A stretch of 64,000 nucleotides of DNA. It comes from Lonicera japonica (taxonomy: Eukaryota; Streptophyta; Magnoliopsida; Dipsacales; Caprifoliaceae). This document shows, piece after piece, positions 55,801-64,000 of the stretch. A program made the translations under genes and the position numbers. The stretch spans positions 210,357 through 274,356 of the forward strand of contig JAKCWG010000807.1 of assembly GCA_021464415.1 (NCBI GenBank). The letters run 5' to 3'. The notes beneath the pieces are model-generated. The model saw only the letters and a program-made list of their open reading frames with translations, had not been told where the DNA came from and made no database searches. The first letter of the stretch is position 1. The number at the start of each line of letters is the position of its first letter.

Positions 55801-58800
55801 GTATTGGGAATCGGAAGCCAAGATGTCCAACTCGGGGGATTTTCGTATGAGCCAAAGGTGCAAAATCTTACCATGCAGACCATGAATTATCTGCCCCCCG
55901 ATGATATGTCGACCATGAATACGCAAGTGATAAAGATGATGAGGAAAATGGAATTTTTACCGGGGATTGGTTTGGGAAAATATCAGGCCGGCATTGCACA
56001 AATGATCGAACCATACCAACAACCGAGTCCTCTTGCTGGGTTGGGATATATGGGAGATGATAGCCGAATGAAAAGTGTCGTATCCACCGATAGTTCGTTA
56101 AACGGATGGTTTATAAAAGAGGGTGAGGATTTTCCTTACTGCGAGTTTCAGGAACCATTGGTAAATAAAGAGGGGAAAAGACAACCGGGGTTAGAAATTT
56201 TCTTTGAAGAGGACTTGTATATCAGTGAAGGATTTACTCACACCTTCTCATCCCGATTGAAGATTACCCGGCCACCTGTCGAGCCACTAGAAGAGGAAGA
56301 TATGCTGGGTAATATGTTTGAGGTAATGGCAATTGAGGAAGATTACCTCGGGGATCCTGTGCACCTTATACGCCCTATTGAGGGAAAGGAGAAAAAGCAG
56401 AGAGAGGCATATTAATAGAAATGTACGAAATTTAGAATGTATGTTATCTGTGCAAAGTGATGTTTCTATCAATAAAATTGCCAATCTTTTCCCTTACTTT
56501 GATTCTTGTGATGTTGAAATTATGAATGAGAATTTGAATGATGAGAAAAGAATACAACCTATTGAAGGAGACACGGTCACAATAAATTTGGGAACAACCG
56601 ATGATAAAAAAGAAATAAAAATTGGGGCCGAGTTAAGCCATGATGAGAAAACAGATTTAGAAAATTTGTTAAAAGAGTTTGTTAACGTTTTCGCTTGGTC
56701 ATATGCTGATATGCCGGGTTTAGATGCCAACATTGTGATGCACGAAATACACACTAAACCCGAATGTAAACCTGTCAAGCAAAAGTTAAGAAAACTAGTA
56801 CCTAAGTGGTCGCTCAAGGTAAAGGAAGAAGTCACAAAACAATTGGATGTCGGATTCATACGGGTTGTTGAATACCCTACTTGGTTGGCCAACATAGTGC
56901 CAGTGCCAAAAGCCAATGGCAAAGTACGAGTTTGTGTCGATTATCGCAATTTAAATGCTGCATGTCCAAAAGATGATTTTCCACTGCCAAACATTGATCT
57001 CATTGTCGACAACACTGCAAATCATGCTTTAAAATCCTTCGTCGATGGATTTGCCGGGTATAATCAAATCAAAATGCATCCTGATCATCAGGAAAAGACG
57101 GCCTTTATCACACCATGGGGTGCTTATTGTTACACCGTCATGCCATTCGGGTTGAAAAATGCAGGGGCCACATATCAGCGAGCCGCAACTACTCTGTTTC
57201 ATGATATGATTCATAAGGAAGTAGAAGTGTATGTCGACGACATGATCATCAAATCCTTAGACCGGGCAAGCCATATGGAAACTCTTCGTATCTTCTTTGA
57301 ACGGCTTATGAAATTTCAAATGCGTTTGAATCCTCAGAAATGTGTATTCGGGGTCACCAAGGGCAAGAAGCAGAAAGGGAATCGAGGTTGATCCAGCAAA
57401 GGTTAAAGCTATTCAAGAAATGCCAATTCCTAAAACTGAAAAGGAAATACAGGGTTTCCTCGGGAGATTACAGTTCATCAGCAGATTCATTTCACAGTTG
57501 ACTCGAACATGTGAACCAATTTTTAAGTTACTCCAAAAGAATTCGGATAGGCAATGGGATGAGCAATGCCAGGAAGCATTCGATAGGATCAAACAATATT
57601 TGTCTAATCCGCCAGTCTTAGCACCTCCCCAAGTGGACATTCCATTGATACTATACATGTCAGTCAATAACTCGTCAGTTGGGGAAATGTTAGCACAGCA
57701 TCTGTTGAAGACAAGAACTGAACAAGAAATTTACTACCTCAGCAAAAAGCTTTCTCCGGGAGAACAGAATTATACGACTTTAGAGAAATCATGTGCTCCA
57801 TTGGTTTGGGCTACTCAAAAGTTGCGACATTATATGTTGGTTTTTTCCGTGATCTTAATCTCTCATTTAGATCCCTTGCGGTACCTGTTCGAAAAGCCAA
57901 TGTTGACTAATCGAATGGCTAAATGGGTATTCCTGCTTTCAGAGTTCGACATTTCTTATGTCACTCAAAAAGCCGTCAAAGGACAAGTTATAGCGGATCA
58001 CTTAGCAGGCAATCCGATCATTGATACTGAGCTACAGGACTTTGAATTTCCCGATGAAAGTATCATGGAGATTACAGAAGATGATGAATGGAAAATGTAC
58101 TTCGACGGTGCTTGCAATCGACATGGAAATGGAATCGGGATACTGCTAATTTCACCAGATCAAACCCATGCCACTATGTCTTTTCGATTGGAATTTCCCT
58201 GTACTAACAATATCGCGGAATACGAAGCTTGTATTGTCTGGTTAGAAATCGCTTTACAGAAAGGGGTTCGCAAAATTCAAGTGTTTGGAGACTTCGCTCT
58301 CATCATTCATCAGATTTTTGAAAAAATGGAAGATCAAAGAGGAAAAACTTGTGCCCTTCTTAGCCCAACTCGAAGAAACTTCTGAGAAATTTGACTGTAT
58401 TGAATTCTTCTACATCCCGAGAACATAAAACAACTTTGCTGATGCCTTAGCTACGCTAGCTTTGATGATCGAAATTCCGGGGGAGAAAGAAGAAATTCAG
58501 ATTCTGATTCAGAAGCGGATGAATCCGGTATTTTGCCTGTCACTCGATGTTGAATGCGAAAATAAGATCGATAAGAATGTTTGGTATTATGATATCTGGA
58601 AATTACTCAAGCATAATGAATACCCATCAAATACCGACAAAGTCACTCGGGTCACACTTCGCCGCCTCGCATCCCAGTTTATCATTTGTGCGGGAAAATT
58701 ATACCGGAGAAATGATGACGGTATACATCTTCAATGTCTCGATGAAGAAAAATCCCAAGCAATGATGGAACAAATTCATAGTGGGGAGTGTGGTCCACAT

Positions 58801-59823
58801 ATAAGCGGTCATACGTTGGCACGTAAAATAATTCGTCAGGGGTATTACTGGTTAACGATGCAAAAAGACTGTTTTTAATACGTCAAAGGATGTCACCAAT
58901 GCCAAATATACGCCAAGGCACAGAAGCTCCCACCAAAAGAATTGTATCCTATGACATCTCCTTGGCCATTTTCCATCTGGGGTATTGACATAATTGGTAA
59001 GATCTCGCCAAAAGGAAGTAACGGGCATGAATACATCCTAGTAGCTATCGACTATTTCACCAAATGGGTTGAAGCCAAGTCTTACAAAGATTTGAATGCC
59101 CGGAAAGTAGCACGATTCATCCGACACAACATCATATGCCGATACGGGGTACCACATGAGATAATATCTGATAATGGGACGCATTTCGAGGGTAAAGCCA
59201 ACGAGATCATGGAAGAATATGGCATCAAACGCCACAAATCTTCTTCGTATCGCCCGCAAACTAATGGAGCCGTGGAGGCTGCTAACAAGAATTTAAAGAA
59301 CATCATTAGTAAGATGGTCGGATCCGGCAGAGATTGGTCCGAAAAGCTCCCATATACACTTTGGGGATATCGAACCACTGAAAGGGTCTCTATAGGATCA
59401 ACACCCTTGTCCCTTACATACGGAATGGAAGCGGTTTTACCAGTGGAAATGAAAATACCCTCTTTACGGGTTGTCTTGGAAAATCAAGTCACTGAAAGTG
59501 ATTGGATAAAGGCTCGATATGAGGAATTGGCAATGATTGATGAAAACCGTTTGAAGGCTTCATATCAACATCAAGGGTATAAAAAACGTGTTGCCAAAAC
59601 CTTTAATAAGAAGATCCGAGAGAGAAGTATCATAGTTGGAGACTTAGTACAAAGAAATTCGCGAACCAGCCCGAGACCCACGAGGAAAATTCTCGCCAAA
59701 GTGGACAGGCCCTTACATTGTTACAAAAATCCTATCCGGGGGTGCCGTTCTCCTACCGACATTGATGGCCAAGAGTTAAACCTACCAGTCAACCTCGACC
59801 GATTGAAGAAATACTATCAATAA
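52894..59823 (+). pseudogene. Tat gag-pol, copy C (multiply disrupted)
   Basis: Homologous to the copy B polyprotein from Gag (MDQNTPNRN at 52894) to the integrase C-terminus (NLDRLKKYYQ at about 59790). Damage includes: frameshift near 52930; frameshift near 53335; TAA at 54110; TAG at 54833 (Gln in B); a deletion of about 50 bp with TGA at 55595; frameshift near 56405; a small deletion removing the segment after VTKGK near 57365; frameshift near 58320; TAA near 58428; TAA at 58876; frameshift near 59650. Motifs for RT (YVDD near 57228), second RNase H and the integrase DDE can still be read in pieces. It cannot make a functional polyprotein. Confidence 0.9.
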
Positions 59824-59853
59824 GATTGTATGCATGAACTATGAAGACCTGAG

Positions 59854-59885
59854 CCCCCCCCCCCCCCCCCCCAAAAAAAAAAAAA
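59854..59885 (+). repeat. C19-A13 homopolymer junction
   Basis: Directly after the pol stop region of copy C. It corresponds to T10-G7 in A and T43-G4 in B read on the other strand. Confidence 0.85.
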
Positions 59886-60158
59886 GAAGTTACTGTTTGG
59901 GGAAACGTAGGCAACCTGAATTAAAATATCAGGCCCGGTCTATTCATTGTAATAATATTCATTCATTTGGACGCAAAAGAGAGGCAGAAAGAGATTTTCC
60001 ATACATATATATAATCAAAAGTTCTTTCGTACAGGATAACCTACAAACATAACTACCTCAGTTCCTACTTTTCCTATATATTTTACCTACCATATCTAAC
60101 CCAAAATGCTTTCATAAAGAAGCCATCTACCCAACCCTAACCTAACCATCACACCCCA
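59886..60158. other. 3' flank of DUF7745-like pseudogene (copy C)
   Basis: 3' UTR counterpart of 30644-30860, reverse orientation. No gene. Confidence 0.45.
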
Positions 60159-61382
60159 TCAGTCATCAGCATAATATAAGATCCTCTCTCGATCCATAGT
60201 CTGATATGAAGCAAGGTCTCCTCCGTGACCTGCGAATCGACCAAACCGAAACACTCATCATCATGGGCTCATGCTCAATGGTCTGACGGGACTCGGCGCC
60301 AATATGCAGGCACAATGTCGGAACGAGTCACCTGGGTAATGCAACCTCTCCTCCATGAAATCGTTCGAACAAAACGGGTAGACCAAAGACCTCGTCGGGT
60401 CGTCTCAACCTCGGGGTAACAGGAAGAGCAACCGAAGAAAAATCTCTCAATGAGAGGGTATACTCAGGGGAACACCGAACTGTCTCGTCAACGACCGGGT
60501 ATGTAGAATGACGTCTACCTCAAACCACGAAACCTAAGGTAGTTCTGCAACCCATACTCATGATGGTGGTCCTCATACGCACCATGGAACCTCCCAACGA
60601 ATCGAAGAAGAGGACTCAGAAAAGCGGACAGCCCAATCATATGATGACAGACGGTGAATCCGAGCGTAATCAGGGCGAAGAAAGAAGTGCCGAGAATCCC
60701 AGGGAAGTCGAGTCTCCAGATATCGAAACCTCTCAGTAACCCACATATACAGCAGATATGGGCTACCTCGAAAGTGACTAAGTCGAGACTGAACCACGGC
60801 ATCCAAACCATTTAGTGTCTCCGCCAGTAAAATGGGAGTCACCAAATGGCCGTGTCTAGCCTCAGATACAACCTGAATAATCAAAGGGTCAACCATGATC
60901 GCATCATCAATAACTAAGAGCATCTAAGAGAAGGTAAAAATCATACACGTAGAAGTCCGACTCGAATAGTAAGCCGGATCATCACCACACTGCATGAAAA
61001 AATCAGCCAGGCGACGCAAGTGAAGTCGTTTGTCTACTATCATAGGCCGGCAGTCGCTCTCCCTGAATCCCAGAAAGTCAGCTAGCATAACTCGAGGGTT
61101 CCTAGCATCTCGCAAGGAGGCCAGCGGCCATGAAACATCCTGCCGCATTAGTAGTGTGAACTCCTCAATCGTCGGACATAACTCATCTAACCCGATGCGA
61201 AAATAGTGGTCCTCGGGATCCCAGAACTCAGCAATACCAAGCAAAAAAGAAAAATTGATGTCATGAGAACACCAGCGATGAAGATGGCTCAGATCGCCCC
61301 AGTTGAGGCCACAGTCGGCCTCGGCCAAGGACACGAAATCAGACAAAAGGGAGAAAGAATCGTGGGTGCAGAAAGTAGACAT
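60159..61382 (-). pseudogene. DUF7745-like passenger pseudogene, copy C
   Basis: The minus strand starts at ATG 61382 (MSTFCTHDSF), 83 bp after the TATA box. It matches copies A and B through FWDPEDHYFRIGLDELCPT, then meets TAG at 60926-60924 (CAG in B). The frame continues to about 60580, where one base is missing. Beyond that, similarity runs in another frame to a TGA near 60159. Not functional. Confidence 0.85.
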
Positions 61383-61464
61383 GATGACAGAAAATAGAAG
61401 ATTTACTTTTAGGCTATAGGATGAATAGTGACCTTGATGAGGAAAAAAGGACAAATTCGTGCTC

Positions 61465-61600
61465 TATTTATAGCATAACTGCACATGCCAACTGCACGGC
61501 TGGCTGCCAACCGTACGGCTGGCTACCAACCGTGCAACTGGCTCCCAACCGTACGGTTACCCCGTGCGGGTGGGGCGTGCGGTTGGCTATCCCCCCTTGG
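61465..61600 (-). promoter_or_regulatory. DUF7745-like gene promoter, copy C
   Basis: Minus strand: TTGACC near 61600, AACCGCACGCCCC, AACCGTACGGTTGGGAG, GCCGTACGGTTGG and decayed sites (61590-61484), then TATAAATA at 61472-61465. GGAAAAAAGGACAAATTCG at 61441-61459 is the shared leader motif read on the plus strand. Confidence 0.65.
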
Positions 61601-61609
61601 TCAAAATCT

Positions 61610-62092
61610 TCATTTTTCAAATTTTCTTCACAATACATCATGACACGAATATTGCCAGACTTTGTTCAGGAAGAACGATCCATTAATGGCATGCATATAG
61701 ATTTGATAATTACTTGCCAACATATGAACTTAACCATTTTTCGCAATTTAATTTGTAATAAAATTACACTTAATCACATTCTTTCAACGCGTGCTGTTAA
61801 CTTTTTTATAATCAAATGAGTAATAATTTTTGCCAAACACATGTTACATAACCACTTTTCAAAGTAACATTCACATCACATCACACGCAAACATATTTTC
61901 TGTAAACATAAATATTTTATTCATAATTAAAATCAATCACGCTAATAAATTAACATTCTTCTAAGGACAAACACGTTTAAATTAATCACTAAATTAAAAC
62001 AAGTTTTTCTAAAAACAAAATACGCCTAAGTTAACTACTTAACTTAAAATGTTTTTCTCAAATAAAACCTAGCAAAACCATCAAAGAACCTA
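61610..62092. other. AT-rich spacer between the two passenger genes (copy C)
   Basis: Counterpart of 28722-29200 in reverse. No gene. Confidence 0.4.
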
Positions 62093-63931
62093 TCAGCGCT
62101 GAGGAGAAGGAGGGGGATCCATCATGCGGGGCCGCTTCGTCTCTGTTTCGCCTGCACCCTCCGCTGGACTCTCCGAAATAGTGCGACCCTCACCCTGAGG
62201 AGAAGGAGCAAGCCGGGAGGTACGTCTCGATTGCTGGACTGACTGGGAAGGCGCCGCCGATCGAGACCTCGAGCGAGAGGGATGGTAGGTAGCCGTTGTA
62301 TCACCCGCCAAGCGTTTGCTATACCGCCCCATGTACTCCGTTGGGAAGGGAGCCGCAAACCTCAGCAATCCATACATGTTGAAGTAGCTCTTCAACAATT
62401 CAGATACCTCGCGAAGCCGAAATAAGCCCATCTGTCAAAAACCAAGTTGCCCGTTATCATTCATAATACCACGTGCACTTAACTTTTTTTTACAAGAAAA
62501 TCATACCTCTTCGTCCGAGACGTGCGCTAGGGCCCCCATCCGCTCATCATCCACAGGCACATCAGGGATCCGGTATCGCTTGGGTAATCCGAGATCCAAG
62601 TAGGGGATATCCCAGGGGTAATCCGGGATTGAGTAAGACGTCGACGCACCACCAGCCTGGGACGGACCAGCTCCGCCAACGCCGCTCGCCGGGGGCATGT
62701 CCTCCCCGGTATCCTCTCCCGTCTCCGGCTCGGGCACCATCGCTTTGCCCTTCCCCTTGTCACCGCCCTCACCGGCTAGAGTCTGGCCTATACCCGCCTC
62801 TACTCCTAGCTGAACCGCCCTCTCTCCTAGCTCCAGGAAGACTATACCACGAGCAGCTCTTGATGAAGGGGCAGACAGAGAATATGGCCTCAACCCCACC
62901 GACCCGGCACCTGGCGACCCAACAGGTGTGCGAAGCAGCGGCGAGAATGATACATGTTGAACCTAATCCATCTCACCGGACCCATACACGGGCGATGATC
63001 CTGACATAGACCCGCGGCCCTCGGGTGTCTGCGTCGACTCCATCATATGCCTCATATCCTTCGATGATAACTGAGGCGTCCTCCCCGTCATGGCTGGTGG
63101 AATGGGCGGCCTCGATACCGGACTCCGCCCTCCGCTTGGGCTCCTCCCACCCCTTGTCGCCCTGCCTCGTCCAGGAGAAGCCGCTACAGTCGGGTCCTCG
63201 CCTACTCCGCCGCCTGGCTCCACTGGCGGTGCCCCACCATTGCCTCCTCCCAAAGGCACCTCCTCTGATCCCTCCTCATCCTCCTCCTCCACTGGCTGTG
63301 GCTCCGCGTCCCTCTCGCCATGCGGATCCTCGTCATCTGAATCCGCAATCCCCTTGGCCCTCTGGTTCGGCGCAGGAGCAGGCTGATGTGGGACTCGTTG
63401 CGAGATGTATAACTGCCCCCGGATAAACATCGGATCACCCCCTATAGCAGCATACCTCACATATATCACCCTGCCTCGCACCCCCTTCATCTCCCTCATC
63501 AGGTAGCGGTGCGCGAACGTCCCGTACTTTCCCTCCACCAACAAGCCCTCGATCGGAACGCCAGCCAGGAATAAAACCCGCTCGTGCGCGAACAGCCGTC
63601 TCGAACACGCCGCAGCCAACGCATCCACATACCCCCACTGCTGCGTCACATATGCAGGCCATGGGCTCCACTGAACCTGCCACATCAAACATACGCTATG
63701 AATAACTTAACTATTCTTTTTCAAAATAATTTAAATTTTCTTAATTCAATTCCATACCTGATCTAGCTAAAGACCTGAAACGTCGCCTGCACTAACGTCC
63801 GGGGTCAGGTACCGGTACACCCCAACTATGTTCCCGCTGTAGTATCGTCGAAAAAGCGGGAACTCATCTACAAAAGTCGGGTGCAGGTAGATCTGACCGA
63901 TACCCGGATGGGGTATGCGCGATAAACCACC
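62093..63931 (-). pseudogene. Plant mobile domain pseudogene, copy C (exons 3-5 in window)
   Basis: Minus-strand exon 5 at 62431-62093, exon 4 at 63676-62507, exon 3 at about 63931-63758, with introns of 75 and 81 bp at the same positions as in copy B. Exon 4 carries an in-frame deletion of about 40 codons after RRLF and a TAG for Trp near 62963. Exon 3 has TAG at 63769-63767 (CAG in B), and its acceptor appears altered (ACAT in place of ACAG). Exons 1-2 lie beyond the window. The terminal basic segment TKRPRMMDPPP is retained. Confidence 0.8.
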
Positions 63932-64000
63932 ATATGTCTCCATAATTATCACACTTGTTTAAAAATTATCCAAATCGCACATACTTTTTTAATAATCCCA
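63932..64000 (-). other. Intron 2 of the copy C PMD pseudogene
   Basis: AT-rich end of the window, at the position of intron 2. Confidence 0.5.

Larger units (their letters stand above)
50742..64000 (+). mobile_element. Tat-lineage LTR retrotransposon copy C (degenerate, runs off window)
   Basis: Third member of the family, on the plus strand, inserted in an LTR relic; the expected target duplication is GATAG (50737-50741). It has the 5' LTR, primer-binding site, leader, gag-pol remnant, antisense DUF7745-like gene and antisense PMD gene, in the same order and orientation as A and B. The tandem repeats and 3' LTR lie beyond 64000. It has many stops, frameshifts and small deletions, so it is older than B. 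Confidence 0.9.

Overview
This window is transposon-dense nuclear DNA of a flowering plant (probably a eudicot; nothing here fixes the species). There are no bacterial-type genes. Almost everything can be assigned to long terminal repeat (LTR) retrotransposons and their decay products. The dominant family is a very large (about 18.5 kb) Ty3/gypsy element of the Tat lineage. It is recognised by a gag-pro-RT-RNaseH-second RNaseH-integrase order, a primer-binding site beginning TGGCGACTC, and a long region between pol and the 3' LTR.

Layout. 1-484 is the end of one Tat LTR. 485-3371 is a decayed plus-strand gag-protease relic of a related element. 3372-40326 is a tandem array on the minus strand: LTR - copy A - shared LTR - copy B - LTR. 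Copy B (21792-40326) has an uninterrupted gag-pol frame of up to 2371 codons. Copy A (3372-23161) is a chimera: its 5' half is about 99.9% identical to B, and its 3' half is older and full of stops. 40327-50741 is a mosaic of older repeats: a copia pol fragment, several LTR relics and one solo LTR with a perfect 5-bp target duplication. 50742-64000 is a third, plus-strand, heavily mutated copy C that runs off the window.

The striking content is a two-gene cassette between pol and the 3' LTR of all three copies, always antisense to the element. One gene encodes a plant mobile domain (PMD, MAIN/MAIL1-like) protein in five exons with four phase-0 introns. The other is a single-exon gene of about 410 codons that I assign to the DUF7745-type family. 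Each has its own TATA box, preceded by an array of CCGTACGG-centred palindromes. The same array precedes the TATA box in the element's LTRs. In addition, 19 nt are identical between the 5' UTR of the DUF7745-like gene (copies B and C) and the gag leader. The element is therefore best read as a retrotransposon with three promoters of one design: the LTR driving gag-pol and two antisense passenger genes. In copy B all three coding units are open. In A only the DUF7745-like gene is open. In C all are broken.

Between the LTR and the cassette lie long tandem arrays (114-120 bp units) built from TTCCC...GGGGAA dyads. A conserved double stem-loop brackets the polypurine tract. Alignments, identities and difference counts were made by eye and are approximate.
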